Below, one piece after another: positions 33,001 to 48,000 of a stretch of 64,000 nt of DNA. The position numbers and the translations under genes are program-made. This stretch comes from Chaetorhynchus papuensis (lineage: Eukaryota > Chordata > Aves > Passeriformes > Rhipiduridae). The DNA is taken from contig VWYX01000252.1 of assembly GCA_013396525.1 (NCBI GenBank), forward strand, positions 80,937 to 144,936. Direction: 5' to 3'. Below the pieces are notes generated by a model, which ran no database searches, was not told where the DNA came from, and saw nothing but the letters and a program-made list of their open reading frames with translations. Position 1 is the stretch's first letter, and each line of letters begins with the position of its first letter.

Positions 33001-36000
33001 GTAAAATGACAAGTGAAGGCTGACTATAGGTATTTTCCCACTCAGTGGGCGCTTGTGCAGTTTCTGAGTCATCAGCTGACAGTGTGGGCCTCAGTCTCTG
33101 CTTTTCCTTGTGTGTGTGTGTGTGCTGCTGGTCCCAGTTTGCTTCCACAGACACAACTGGATCCTTGTTTTCACTTACCATTGACACAGTCGGGAATGAA
33201 CTTGGTCCTTTCATGTGAACCCAAAGGAAAATGTGGTGGTTTGGTGACTGCAGTCTGGGATTTGAAATGCACCACCTTCTTTTAAGGTAAGGGTGGGATA
33301 CAGCCCCTAATTGTGATGTCACTGAATTGTCTAGTTCCTTTTTGATTGATGGTCAAATCTCTTGAACTTTTGTAGGGCTTAAAGGCTGATGGGTTTAGGA
33401 TATTTAGGAGGTGTAACTAAAGCTGCCTGGAAAAGTGCTGCTGGCAGTGACCAGCACGTGGCTGGATCTGTTCCCTGTTTCTGGGGGTGTTGGGGTTCCT
33501 TGTTGCTGTGCCATGGCAGTGAGGTGCAAAGCAGCAGCCTTTAGTGCAGCAGGAAATTAGTGGGAAAGCTAAACGTGTCAGAGCTTTCACCATGGCAACA
33601 AAGCCCGGCTGGCTCACTGCACAGCGAGACAAAAGCGGGTCAGGTCTGCACAGAGCAAGGTGGGAGCCTTCTCCAGGCTGAGTGTCTCCAAACCTGCCCC
33701 TTTTCCTTAGGGAAAGGGCTGGTGAGGTGACAAACGTCAGGATTTGGAGTCGGGGATTAGAAGTGTGCTCTGCTGATCTCATTCTTATGTCACCAAAGCA
33801 CCTGACTTGGGAAGTGCCCACAGCCCCAAGGCTGCAGGAGATCGAGGACTGTTTAGACAATGCTCTCAGGCATATGGTGGGATTCTTGGGGCTGTCCCGT
33901 GCAGGGCCGGGAGTTGGACTTCATGGGTCCCTTCTGACTCAGGGTATTCTATGATTCTGTGCTTTTGAAAGGCTGCAGTGGATGGGAATGTTTTCTAAAT
34001 GCCACATAGTCACTCAGATTGTTTCCCTTTCCCTGAAACTGTTTGTAAATAAGAGAGGTTGTAAGTCTGCCTTGTGTGACAGCACCCAGACACAGTTGCT
34101 TAATTCTTCAGCTCTTTCTCTTGGATTTGTGAGCGGCCCAGAGGTTGCATGAGCACTAAGTCACGTTCTGATGGCACACCATCAGTTTGCTTATCTGTCT
34201 TCTCATTCCACGTATTCCAGCATTTTGAGCTCTTCAGTGAGGTCGGCACGAAAGGGTTGAGAGCGCCGACACTGGCAGTGACCTGTGGAAGGGCTGTCCG
34301 TGCTTCTGTCCCCCCGACAGCGTCTCTCAACGCATGGTTTGGCCATCCCCAGCCAGGCTCAGCAGCGGGCCCTGAATGATGCTCCCGCCGTGCTGCTGCT
34401 CAGGAGTTGTTTTCCTCATAATTGAGCGGGATATTAAAAGGTTTATGGTTTACAGTTACAGGCGTTGCTCCGGCCGGAGGAGCGTCGAAATCGATACGGC
34501 AATTACTGCCCGGCTCGTCACGGGTTGTGACTCTCACATGCTTGGGGAGACAAAAGTGGAAGTGGCTGGAGGAGTGCCACCAGCGGGGTGGCCACGGGCT
34601 CACCTCCAAGCCAGGGACGGGGTGCAGGGCAGCATTCCTGAGCTGGGGACAGGGTGCTGGGCAGGCACCCAGCACCCGCCTGCCCCGAGTCCCTCGGAGG
34701 CACACAGAGAACTCACAGTTGGGCTGGCAGTTCTGCAGAGCACGAATATTAAAAGAAGAAAAAAAAAAAACAACTTTAGAAGTGCTCTAAGAGCTAGAGT
34801 ATTTTATACAATTTTCTTGTTTTTGTCATCTTCTCTTTGCATTCGTCATCCAGGATGGGACTGCAACTGGAGGAGGGTAATGGCAGCAGTGACCAGGCCT
34901 GGGTGGCCCTGGTCGGGAAGCGCCGCTTCCTGCCGGATTTGCATCCCAAGCCCTAAGTCAGCACTTCGGGGCTGTGTGTGGTAGGGTGCCCTGGCTTGTT
35001 GGAGTGAGTCATCATTCAAATAGTCACCAGAGCAAACGTGCTTGTCCAAACAAGAGCAGCTCTGCAGAGGCACCCCGGCTGCTCTGTCTGAGGTGAGCAG
35101 CAGAACGCTTCTTGTTTTACCACCTGCAGGTCTCCAAAGTCCCAGACCTTGCGCAGTCCTCGGTGTAGTAGCACCGCCTTCCTTGCTGCCTGGAACAAAG
35201 CTTGCTTCCTGTGCTCCGAGGTCAGATCCTATCGCCTTGGAGGGAGCGGTGCTTTGGGCCAAGCAGATGTTTTCCTCGCCGGGTCCCAGAACAAAGGCTG
35301 CTCTGCTCAGTCTGCCATGGTGCCTCCTGCCCCTTGCCGGTGGAAACCGGAGCTGTGCATCTGAGTGTTGGGATTCAGTGCTGGGATGGATGCTCCAGTG
35401 GTTTTGTTAGAATAGGAATACCAACTCCCAATTAAAATGGTGATTAAGATAGCTTTTTATTTTTTTGCTAGGCTTTTTTTTTCTTATCTTAAATGTGTTT
35501 TAAGATCTCAAAGAGCAATTCCAGTCTTCTGTTTGCTTTGATCCTTTGGTTTCAGGAGAGGCTGCGAGCGGCTCTGCAGGAATGGCATGTGTCACGGGAG
35601 CTTTGTTTGAGCTCTCACAGCCCCGTGCTCCTAATTCAGGGCTGGAGTAAGAAGTGTTTATGGTGTGTGACTTGAGTGAGTCACCTCGAGTTGGAGGCAG
35701 CTGTCAGCTACAGCGACCTGCACAGCCCAGCCCATGTGCACTACACCTGGCTGGGGCTATCCCGAGCAGGGCAGCTCGGCAGGCTCCTGGCTGGGGCTCC
35801 GCTCCTTCTGTCACACAGAAACCATTAAAGCCGTGTGAAGAAAGCGCTGTCACTTCAGCTGTGCTCTGCCTCCTGCCATGCTCCTACCCTGTCATCTTTT
35901 GGAGGGATTCCTCCCCCAAATGCCCTCCCAAAGGCCAGGAAGGCGCAAATCAGCTCCTGCTGGCATGGTCCTGCTGCTCTGGCCCTGGCAGCATCCATTT

Positions 36001-39000
36001 TGGGTGACAACACTGAGCTCGCAGTGTGGGAATCCTTCCGTGGAGTTCATTTTCCTCATTGTTGGCAAACTGTGAGCCAAATGTGTACACAGTTTAGAGC
36101 AACAACTTCCTATTGACAGTGCTTTCAGAGGAGCTGTTGTTTATAAAGCGAGGGATTTCCACCTTTGTTTTTCTCTCTCTCCAGCACAGAGTAAACTCTT
36201 GGAATTGAATGTTTCATTTTTCGACTGCTTGATGATAGTCGTTGGATTCTGCTGCTGTTGGTGAAACCCACAGGCTGAGGGGAAGGCTGAGCTCTGTATT
36301 TTGGATGCTTCTAGATCTATATGCAGTGTAAGTCCTCAGAGGAAGGATGGCATCTGGGTAACAAAAGCTGTGTGAATGGGAAACACAGATCTCCAGCTGA
36401 ATGTTACACCTTGGCTCTGTGTGATAGCAGTAGAAGGGTCTTGACACAGGCTCTGCCCATGTTCTAGCTGGAAGAGAGATGGGAACAAGAGGAAGAAAGG
36501 CAGGAAAATAGGTGTATCCCTGCAGTTTGGTCTGTGTGTGTGTACAGCACAGAGCAGTGCTGCGCTGCTGTCCCGTGTGCTCGGACTCACTGCTCGGTTT
36601 CTTAATCCAGATACTGCAAGAGCATTGCCAAAAGCTTTGAGGGGAATGACGGAGCTGGGATCCATTTAGCTCCTATCAAGCTGATGTGTACAAAGTACCT
36701 TTTCATGCCATTGCCCAGCCAGTTCCATCTGGGCGAGCAGGGCGAGTTCCTCACTTCGCACAGTTGGGCTTCACGCCAGAGTGTTCCATCTCACACACAC
36801 GTATGAGAATGTTGTAAAAACATAAATCCCTAAGCCTCTCCTGGTGATATTACTGTCATTACTCTGCTAGTAGTTTTCAGAAGTTAGGGTTTAAGTGGTT
36901 CCTTGATTCTGTCCTCTCCTGTGATATCTCTCAAACCACCCCTGGCATTAGTGCCAAGCGCAGTGGTTGGAAGTCAGGTTGAGTGACGCCTTCGGCAACC
37001 AGCTCAAGATCAGCAGGAGGAGATACAAGATACTCGGGTGCTGTTCAGGCTGATAGTGCCAGAGAAATATTTAGCACATAGGTGACACTTCTAATCTTTA
37101 AAGCACTTCATAAACATTGGCTAATCCCACAGTGCAGTCTTGGTTGGCAACCTATCCGTCTTCCCTGGAGAGAACAAACGGCTGGAGGACTCTGGGAAGC
37201 TGCAGTGCAAGGCTGTGATAGAGCTTGAATTTCAATTGGATTTTTTTAAAGTATAATTCAAGCTACAAGATCTGCTGCTTCTGTGACCTGAAGCACATGA
37301 ACTGCCTGCACTTCACTCATACCTGGAGTGGGGATTCCCTGCCCTCGTTCACAGGACACTGGACTGAGCCAGCCAGGCAAGAGAGGATCAGGAGAGGCTT
37401 CAGCTCACCTGTCCCCTTCAGCACACCCTGGGGCCTGGCCGGGCAGACCAGGTGCAAGAGGTGCTGTGTGAGTACCAGCTGTACAGGAGAGTCACGAGCA
37501 GTCAGAGTGGGAGTCCTGGAAAAACAACCTGTGGCAAAATGCTGTTGTACAGCTGCGATTTGCTGTGAGGAGAGAAACTGAATGACTTCTGCTCTTCAAG
37601 AACTTGACCTTTTCCTTCGGCATCCTGCTCTCATGGGAAGAGCAAATCCATGGGCAGGGAAGGTCAGTGCTTCTGTGGTCTTCTGCCCCCATGTCCTCCG
37701 TGGCAGATGAGCACTGTACCCTGTGGGTGAGTGAAAGGGAGCTGGGAAAGGGCACTTAGTGTGATACCAGGTGAGGCATCTCCTTGAGCCTTGGGGCAAC
37801 CCTGACTCCAGTTCTGAGAGTGCCCAAATCCTCAAGCTACCGGTTGAGGAGGGAGGAGAGGCTCTGCCTCTCATGTTGAAACCGGGGCACTGTGTAGGAA
37901 GGAACGTAAGATTTGTATCATCAAAGGGCTGAAAGCAAGAGGGAACATGATTTTGTAGCCTAGTGATGAGGGAACTCCCCTGGGAGGGGATAGGGATCGG
38001 CTTCCATCTGTGCTCCAGGGACTGTTTATGTATTTTGTGTTGAGAATTGCTGGATGAAGCACATCTTGAGCAGCAGTGAGTTACTGAGGAGTAACTGGCG
38101 GCTGTGCTGGGCTGGCTGACTATGCCTGACCACCTTCTGCACTTGCCTTGTCTCTTTTAGAGAGAGTTTTTAGGACAGGGACCGTGGTTGTTTACAGCTG
38201 AGTTACCAGAACTTAGTGAAATAATAGACCTCATCCCACTGCAAGTATTAACCAGCCACAGGAGTACTAGCAGTCTTCTGCAAGGAAACTAAAGTGTGTT
38301 TGTTTGACCTCCTTCAGACACCTGAAGGTGTAAAGATAATGCAGTGTGTGAGACTGCTTGGACCAGAAGATGGTGGTTATCAGGAGTTACGAGGTGACGA
38401 AAACCAGTGTTGTTTAGATCTGGTGATTAAGAACCTTCCTTTCACTTCTGATTTACTACTTGAGTATCTAAATTGCTTAATGAGAGAGAGTAATATGGAA
38501 AACTAGCAAGGTAGGAAGCCTGGTTTCCAGTAAAGCTTAAACCACAAAGAGTTTATCAGAATCTGGCGGGGCGCAGTCCTGCTATGTATTAATAAAGAAA
38601 CCAAAAAGGGTTTCTTTGCTTCACAGAAGACAGAATATATTTTAATTTTTTCAGGCCTTAGTTTGTAAAAGATGGCAAAAGGTAGCCAGGTGAGGTGTAC
38701 AGAACGAACTGCTCACTTGCTGCCGGGAGTAGAAGCTACGAGGGCGTTGTTGCACCAAACAAGCCTGGTCCTGTAGCATTTTGTTTAGATAAAAGATACA
38801 GAGAACCCTGGGCAGTAACCTGCAGTTATTTCCAAGTGCTTGTGAGTTAATGAGCCGGTTCCGCGGGGCTGCCGGGTCAGGCAGCACAGCTGGGAAGGTG
38901 CTGGGGCAGGGAATGGTGTGACCCCAGTACCAGGAGAGGCTCCAGCATAGGGGAGGAGCGTGTGTGTGGGTTTAGGGTGAATAAGCTCCGATCTCTGCAG

Positions 39001-42000
39001 ATTTCTCTATGGGATCAATGTGAGTGATAGAACTCACCGTGAGCTGGCAGTGAGTGCTCGCAGCCCAGAAAGCCGAGGGTGCCATGGGCTACATCCAGGG
39101 GAGTGTGGGCAGCAGGACTGGGGAGGGGATTCTGCCCCTCTGCTCTTGTGAGACCCCCACGGAGTCCTGTGCTCAGCTCTGGGATAAGCAGGACGTGGAA
39201 CTGTTGGAGCAAGTCCTGAGGAGGCCACGAAGTTGATAAGAGCACCTCCCCTATGGGGACAGGCTGAGAGTTGGGAATGTTCAGCCTGGAGAAGGGAAAG
39301 TCCTGCACAGGGTGCCCAGAGAATCTGTGTCTGCCCCATCCCTGGAAGTGTCCAAGGCCAGGTTGGATGGGGCTCGGAGCAGTCTGGGACAGTGGAAGGT
39401 GCCCCTGCCCACGGCAGGGGGATGGAACTGGATGATATTTAAGGTCCTTTCCAACCCAAGCCGTTCTGTGATTCTATTCCTTGCTCCCGTCACTGGGTAT
39501 TATCTGGCAGCGCCAGCTTTGGCTGCAGCACACCGCCTGTTGGCCGGGGACGTTGTTTTGATTAGCTGCATCATCCTCGTGTGTGCAGGGATGAGTGTTT
39601 TCCTCACAAACACCAGTCACCCCGTGAGGAGACTATCAGCTCGTGTGGAAGAGGAAGGGTCTGAGCTTTATATAATCTGTTGGCTCAAAGACTTTTCAGA
39701 AACAAATCTTGCGACTGAGCTAGAGGCTAATGACAGCAATATGTCTGCTGGCAGCCAGCAGTGATTCAGAATAGCTTCGGATCTATCCATATGCTCTTTT
39801 CCTTGCGTTACTTCTCAGCAGAGCCGAGTGCAGTTGAGGAGGGGTTTGAGGAGGGTGTGTGGCATGGGAGAGATTCCAGCTTACCTCCTGTCGGGGTGAA
39901 TCCAGTGCCTGTCTTCCAGACTTCCAGTGGAACGAGCTGTGTGAGGGAGTCATTTGCTTGTGTGCTGTTAACCTCTTACATCATAACATGTCATGGCCTT
40001 GTAAATAAACCCCTGCCCAGTGAAGAATGGGCTGTATTTAGGATTGCTGTGGTGCTTTGTCTCTGTAAAATCGTGTCCTTAAACAGCCACTGCAAAAGCT
40101 CTGATCTGTGACTGGATGCTCTTTTGGAGTGCAGCTTTAGGAAAGCCTGTGTGCAATGCAGAATTCCTGCTGGTTTCAGCCAAGACTTGCATTATTCTCT
40201 TCTTTCTCCTTAGGTAAATAGCTACAGCACTTCAGCAAATTCTGTCAGCTCTTTGAGACAGGGAATTTCTGGTAATGCTTGTGGAAGGGCGAGTCCCACC
40301 ATTCCATGAATGTCTTGGGGTGCCGTGAGAGTGGGGTAGAGCTCATGTCACCCACTCAGAGCTGCAGTGATGAGGAGGTGGCCCTGCTGCACAAAGACTC
40401 CTTACATTAGGGGATGGTTTAGGTCTTGCTTTCTGCTTTTTATGGCTCTTACCTAGTGGTTTTGTACTGCAGCTGATAAGTTATTGATGCTGCTCATCCT
40501 CCTTCCTGCACACCTCTGCAGGGATGTGCAGCCGAGGCAGGGATGAGTAATGCCTTTGGAAGAAGTGTTACCCTAACCTTTTATGCTGGATGCGTACATT
40601 GAACACTTGAATCTCTACATTTTCCATTGCATTAGATGACTGTACATTCCTATCAAATGATTCATTGGATTAACATAACTTTTCTACGAACCAAAATATC
40701 TCCTCAGACCCTCAGAGCTGAAGGGATCTTTAGCAGATGCACTGTTGGATGCTCCGTGTGTGCCTTCCCCAGCCCAGTGCTGTTACACGCAGGCCAGAGT
40801 GTGAGGCTGTCCTTTCTCTTCCCCTACAAGTGCACTTGGTTCCCTCACATTCCATTTCAGTGACGTTGGGAAGCTTTTTTCTTTCTTTTTCCCCAGAGGG
40901 ACTGAGCAGAGCTGTTTACCCTCAGCTCAACAGCTTCCCCTCGAAGAGCAGGACTGGTGAACACGAGGGGAAGGACAGGGCAGCACGGGCAGAGGCTCGG
41001 GGTGGGAGCAGGTTGATCCTCACCTGCTCAGGTGCTGTGCTGCCACTCATTCTGCTTCGACAGCTGTGCTGCAGCTCTCTTTGGGCTTTCAGACTGGTTT
41101 GGCATTTAGCTGTGGGACTGTGCCTGGGGCTCTGTAGCTGCCTGTGCCCATTTGTGATGGAGTGCCATCCCTGCAGTGGTTCCTGCTTCCATCCCTCGAT
41201 AGCTGCTCCTCGGAGAGCTGCAGCCTGCAAAGCTGCTGCCCAGAAACAAGGCATGTTCTGTGTGAGCAGCACATGTTCTGTGTGAGCAGCACAGCTGCCA
41301 GAGTCACAGCCGGGGTGGCTGTGGTATGATTGTGGAGATGAGTGGATCCCAGAAGGTTTGCAGGGAGATAATTCCAGGCTGTTCCTCAAGACTTGCCGAT
41401 GCGGGGTCGGTTTTTTTCTTGGTTGTTGTGAAACTGCCCTCGGTGTACACCTTATCTCAGAGCTGCTTGCCTGTCCTGCTCGTTAGCAGCCGTGTCCTGC
41501 TCCTCCTGGAGCACTGCTCCCGCTCCCAGGCGGGTTTCCGGGGGTGTTTATCTGTGCACTGCTGAGCTGCGGTCCTGGGCGAGTCGTTCCTGAACAGTAA
41601 GCTGGGAGTGATTTCAGCTGGGCAGTGCTGGAATGCTCTGTGCCCATGGGTAGTTGGGGACTGCCCAGCATTATGTGTGCAGTGACCTCGTGTCCTGCTC
41701 TTCTGGTGACATTCAGCACCTTGATGTCCCCTGGCTCTGGTCACCTATGTGGCCACTGAACAGTTTGGCTGCACCACCCCTGTGAGCTGGCCCTGCAGCT
41801 GTATTCACCCATGTTTGGGTGGGAAACTATTATTTAAACACTTCTCTTAATGTGACTTTTTTTAAAAAATTTTAAGCATTTCCAAGTTGTTAATCCTGCT
41901 GGAATGATGGCCCTGTCTTTTGCAGCTCCCCGGGATACACGGGCTGTGTGATCTGAGGGTGCAGCTAATGACTTTATAGCAGGTTTTATAGTTTGACCTC

Positions 42001-45000
42001 GAAGCCTGCTGGTTGTGTCTGGGAATGAGCAGAGGAATGTGGTGCATAGAAGCTGTGGCTTGTAGGAAACCTGTTTTTGTGGAGCCTTGCTGATGGCAGT
42101 GACTTGCTCCCCAGCAGCCTTGTGGGCTCTTTACAAGGTGCACATATTGGTCCTGGACCATTAGAGTTATCTCAGATATCCCATTTATTGTGAGACTCAT
42201 TCTGTGACCAGGGGAAAGTTCTTGTTTTTCCCGAGGCAGCTGTTGCATTTATGGAATTTTTGGTACATGCTAGAATAGAAACTCATTTTCATTTTGTACC
42301 TGAATCATAGAAAGTCAGGCTAACACAACAGAGCTCGTTGCTGCAGAGACAAAAGTTCTCCTGCACCACACAAATCTCTGGCTGTGCTGGCTCCACTCAA
42401 CTCTTCCCTCTCCTCACTACCCTGGCTCAGAACAGCTGGAGCTGCACAGGGCAGACACCCAGGGCAGATGTTGAGGGTGATTTTCCTGGAAAGGTGATAG
42501 CACATACTGTGGTTTGGGGAGCAGCACCCCCTCACGCAGCTGGGCTGGAGCAGGAGCAAGACTCTGCATGTTCCACGCAGGCTGTGGAGAGCAGTCCTCG
42601 CCTGAGTGTTCCTCTTGCACACTCCAAACAAAGTAAAAAGCAATCCCTGGGCATGCAGGGTCTCCTGTCTGCTGGTGGCTGTCGTCCTCCTGCATCCTGG
42701 TGCTGGGATTGAACTGAAATAAGCTGATCTGGTTGCTGGCACTGAGAGCAGCCATCGGTTAGCGTGGCCAGTCCTGCAGTTGGTAAATAAGCCTTTTTTT
42801 TCATCTGCATTTAAAGAGAGAAAAAATACTTATCAGCCTGGTGAGACAGTGCCTTTAGTTTCTTGCTGCTATCGTTCAAATTAATAGAAATCTCATTTAT
42901 CTCCTTCTGGTGATATGTGTCCCTGGAGAGCAAGGTCATGGCAAATGATACAAATGAATGAATAGGGGAGATGGGAAATATGATCTGAAATTCCTGCAGG
43001 CTCGCTCATCTCGCACCCTCCGTGTGTCAAGGGAGCCTGGATTTACGTCACTGTGCCTTACATAAGGATCTATAATGTGATAGCTCCCGAGGTTGTGTGG
43101 GTCTTGGGAGGCTCCTGTGTAATTGGTTCAGTATGTGCTCAGCAGAGCTGCACAGCTCTCGTGGACGGCTCTGCAGCCGCTTGCTTTTTTTGGTGCTCGG
43201 GAACCTTTATCCAGCCCTAATTTCTTTTTTTTTTCCTTTTAACATCACCATTTTCTGTGGTGTGTCAGCTGTTGCAGGTGTCTTAAATGGTTAAAAATGC
43301 TTAAGGGGGGGAAGAATGCAGTTAATGTAAATCAGCTTCCTAAGGCCAAGCACTCGATATTTCACAGAATCCCAGAATCACTGAGGTTGGAAAAGACCTC
43401 CAGGATCATCGAGTCCAAGCTGTGCCCAACCCTCACCTCATCACCAGCCCGGAGCACTGAGTGCCACGTCCAGTCCAGCACTGAGTGACACCTCCAGGGA
43501 TGGGCACTCCAAACCTCACCGGGCAGCCCCTTCCAATGCCTGAACCACCCTTTCCATGGAGAAATTCCTCCTGATGTCCAACCTGAGCCTCCTTTTCTCC
43601 AGGCTGAGCCCCTTTCCCGGCTCCCTCAGCCACTCCTGGTGCTCCGTTCCCTTCCCTGGACACAAAACCAAGGAAATAATTTGGGTAACTGTTGATACCA
43701 AGTGTGAATGAGCAAGGCAGTGTTTTTGGATTGCTGCACTTTTCCGTGCTTTCTTGTACAGCTGCAATAAATCCCTTGCCCAGGACTGGTCAGTCGCTTG
43801 TTAAATCAACTTCCCACCTCTTCTACTCCAGGCACGCCAGCTGTGCTCTGGATGTGCCCTGACCAGTGCGCATGTCCCCAGGAAAGCAGAATTTCAAACG
43901 AAGGCTCGATGCAGAAGGTCTGTGCTTAATCCCTTGCAGGTCTCAGGGCACACTCTGTGTTTTGGCTGCGGGGCTGGGTGCGAGCGGGCGCTGCCGGGCC
44001 TGACATTTATGTAGTGGTCTTGTGATACTCCAGGTTTAGAAGGCAGCAGCTTGTTTTACTGGGCACGTCATCCGATAGCCGTACAGTATGAGCTGCTGGC
44101 TGCAGTTCCCTCTGACTGTACAGTCCAGGCATCAGGGCTTTAAAGCGCTCCAGTTCTGGGACTGTGTAAAAAACCGTGTGTGAAAAACCTGCCCTGCGCT
44201 GGCTTTGTGTTCACAGGGATGGAGCAGGCTCGCTCCAGGATGGACATCCTGCCCTCAAGATGGGACTCTGGTCATCCTTATGATAAGAAAGAGTCACTTC
44301 AAGTTGCATCTGGACTTTGAATTTTATTGTGGTTTTGTGTGGATGTGCAAAAAACCAAAAAACTGCTTTCTAAGTGACACTGAGGTGCTGGAGCATGTCC
44401 AGAGAAAGGCAGTGGAGCTGGGGAAGGGTCGGGAGCCCCAGGAGCAGCTGAGGGAGCTGGGAAAGGGGCTCAGCCTGAGAAAAAGGAGGCTCAGGGGGGA
44501 TCTTGTGGCTCTGCACAACTCCCTGACAGGAGGGGGATGTCGGGCTCTGCTCCCAGGGAACAGGGACAGGAGGAGAGGGAATGGCCTCAGGTTGTGCCAA
44601 AGGAGATTTAGATATTAGGGAAAATTTCTTCACCGAAAGCGTTGTCCAGCCCTGGCACGACTGCCCAGGACAGTGGTGGAGTCCCCATCTCTGGAGGTGT
44701 TCTAAAGCCACGGAGATGTTGCACTTGGGGACATGGGTTAGTGGTGGCCTTGGCAGTGTCATTGGACTGATCTTAGAGGGCTTTTCCAGCCTAGACAACT
44801 CTGTGATTCCAAGGCAGCGGGACAGACTGAGATCTTTATTTGCTGAGGCAGGGGCGATGGTGGTCTGTCCATGCACAGCACCTTTCTGGGCTGCCATTCT
44901 CACTTCAGAGTTCTTAAAACAAGCAAAAAAAAAAGTCCTGTAAGGGAAATGAAGCCCTGCCTTGGCAGCCCTTCTGTCTGATCTTTGGTAAGTGCAGATG

Positions 45001-48000
45001 TGCATCTTGGAACAATTTACTCCTGGTTGTGTTTGGGGCTACCAGAGTGACTGTTTATTCCCACATATGGAGCATGGTTTCAGAAGGTAATTTAAACAAA
45101 TGGAGCGCCACTTCCAATTTTTCAGGCTTCTAGTTTAGGAGCCAAAACTGTTCTTCTGGCTCCAGCTTGCCCACCCTGGCTGTATCAGTTCCCACATGGC
45201 CTGCCAAATTTGCAGAGAACTATCTATGGTCCCTTTTCCCTTCTGAGAAGGCAAAAAATCCCTTGGCTGAGAGTGGTTTGGGCTTTGTTGGGACATGAGG
45301 CAGGGCAGGGGTGGGCAGGCTCTGGGCGGCCCCCGGAGGTGAGGGAAAGCCTTGCCTGGGACTGACCCGTGCTGTTCCTGAAGTCACAGAGGTTTTGTGA
45401 GCCCCAGCTGTGCCTTTGCTTGTGTGAGGGGGTTAACAAAAGCCGTGACGTGCTCGGAAGCTCCGCACTCCTGGTTCCCTCTGCATGCTGGCAAGCAGCG
45501 TTAGTTCCTGCTGCTGCACTTTGGGAAGGGTGGTTTGGGATCAGAAAGTGCTGTGTGGACAGGGAAAACACACCTCTGTTTTGTGGCTGTTGGAGCTGGA
45601 GGGTTACCTTAATACGTAGTTCTTTTACATGGCTCTCACTGGGCTCTTAGGTCTAGGCTGAGTGAAATGATTTAGGAGCGCATCAGCTTGTGCTTGTGAA
45701 AGTAAATATTTTTGTTCTACTGAAAGCAAATGGAAACGTGTGGTCAGTGTCCTGGTGCAATGAGTCCTGACCTGCTGCTCGGAAGAAGTAGGCAATACTG
45801 TGATGAGGGAAAAGTGATGTATTTGCGTGTGTGTGGAGGGGAGCAGCGCTGGCCAGAGGCACTGGTGCACTCCCGGAGATGCACAGTGGTTCCCCAGGCA
45901 TTTCCAGTGGCCAGGGGCCCATCTCCTCTGTGCTGCTGTTACTCGGTGGTCCCATGAGCTGTAAGTACTCACTGCCTGACCTGGGCTCTGTACGTGTGGA
46001 ACGGCTCAAATACCCAAAATTCAGACACGCCAAGTTGTGTGCTGCAGACTTGGTTTAAGACCCCCAAACGGATCTGTAGGTTGGCTGTATTTGTTTGGTT
46101 TTTGTTTTCTTGCAGTTTCTGCACATATAAAAGAGGCTTTGTCCTCTGTGGGCCCTGGATTTCCCATGTACAAGGAGAGGCATTGAGAGAATTCCAGGCT
46201 GCGGCTTTGCTTCCACGTGCCCCTGCTGCATTTACCTGTATTTAGTGCGTGTCTCTGACTCAGTGTTTACTCTTCAGTATTTAAACATTCCCTAGAAATT
46301 AAATCTTTTAAGAACATTATTCTTCACACCAAGTGCTTGTAGAAGCCCAGTTGTGCAATGCCTACGCTCATGTATTGGCTGCTGTCTTACTCCCTCGGAA
46401 CAGGATTTATGGTGGCAAAGCAAAGCAGCAGCTACAATTAGAATTTGGGTACTACAGTGCTGAAGTGCTTTCAGAATAGCGGCGTCTGTGCTCCAAAAAT
46501 ACTCCATTGTCCCCTGCTTTGGGAGCTGGTGACAGCCATGGTTACTTGTCACACGTGAGGGCCGGGTTGGTGCCGAGGGCAGAATCTCCCTTCGGAGTCT
46601 CCGGGCCCCTGAGCCTTTGGTGCTGCCTGTTGGCACCAGTTTGATTTGCATAGATGGAGCAGCAGGGATCAGAGTGGCACCCACTGCTGTTTGATCTTTG
46701 GCTCTTTGCCACGTGCTGTCACCAAGCTGGGGCTAATGGCCGTGTGTGACATTTGGGAGCCTCGCTGGGGTGATTAGTGCGAAGCTCCAGTTGCCCCATC
46801 CAGCCCTGAACTCACTCCTCGGAGTGCAGCTTGCACAGAAAGCGAATCGTGAGCACGAGGTCCATCCTCTGCCGTGAAGTGACACCCAGGCTCTGTCACA
46901 GGTCGCTGCCCTGCACGTGAGCCAGGCTCCTGGGGCACTTTGGCAGCCCCTGGCAGAGGGCAGTGTCTGGGTGCCCTTTTGCTCACACCGTGCTGTGCCA
47001 CGCGGCCCTGAGAGCCCGGGGCTGCATCGTGCTTTGGCTTTGAAGTAGGTTTTCAGCTCCTGAGCGCGTTATCTGTGGGTTTAAGTAATTTCTGCTGATA
47101 AGGGAAATCAGATACTCTTGTTGGAAGTGGCTTGTAGGCTTCTCTAGTGTTGTAATTCAGTTCTGTGTCCAAGTGAAAGGTGATTCTTTAACAAGTTGGT
47201 CTGTGCAGTTACTGCTGTGCAAGATTCTTCTGTCAAGCTTGCTTTGTTATGAAACAAATTCAAATTTTAAGCAAATCTTTGTGGTTCTGGGGGGAGCAGA
47301 AACTTCCTGAAGTTCCAAGAGGCAGGTCCTGTGTTCTGACATCACTGGGAGGTGTGAGTGGAAATGACTGCAAGGGTGTTTTGTCCTCAGCAAGCTGGAA
47401 TGAGATTCTCTGATTCTCCCTTGCTAAAAGTGGGGGAATTTCTGACTTTACCCAGGTAATGCTGCTGTAGAGCATCAGTTTCTTTTAAGCCAGACTTTAG
47501 GATCAGACCCAAGCTGCCAACCTTTCATCTTCCTTTGTGCCATTATAAACTCTGCTGAGTGCAGAGGGCTGGGGGCAGCTTCTCCCGTCTAACTGTGGGT
47601 AAATTCCTGGTACTAAAGCTGGCACAATTTGGTTTGCTTCTCCTGCAAAGCATGGGCAAGATGAGGGTGAGGAAGGGACTCTCCATCTCTTGGATGTGGT
47701 TTATCTTGGTTGTTGAGGGTTAATGTGTTGAAGCCTGCATTCCTCACAGTTTCACTTTTGGCTTCTCTTTCTAAAAATTTCCACTTCATTTCATAAGAGT
47801 TCTGGAGTGAGGGGTGGTAATACTCTGGAACCTTTGAGTCTGAAAATGTTCTGTGTAATCGGGGGCTGGAGGCAGCCACAGTTGTTTTCAGGCCCAGGGG
47901 AACCGGTCTTCCTGACAATAACATTAACCCTCCCTAAATCAGCTAATTGAAGGATTTTTAATTAACTTAAGGGGTGGGGATGGTAAATAGAAGCAGTGGT

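Noticed and set aside
34376..34984. 202-codon plus-strand open frame in SIK3 intron 1
   Set aside because: No recognisable domain, no flanking splice sites with conserved text, and it runs through a poly-A stretch.
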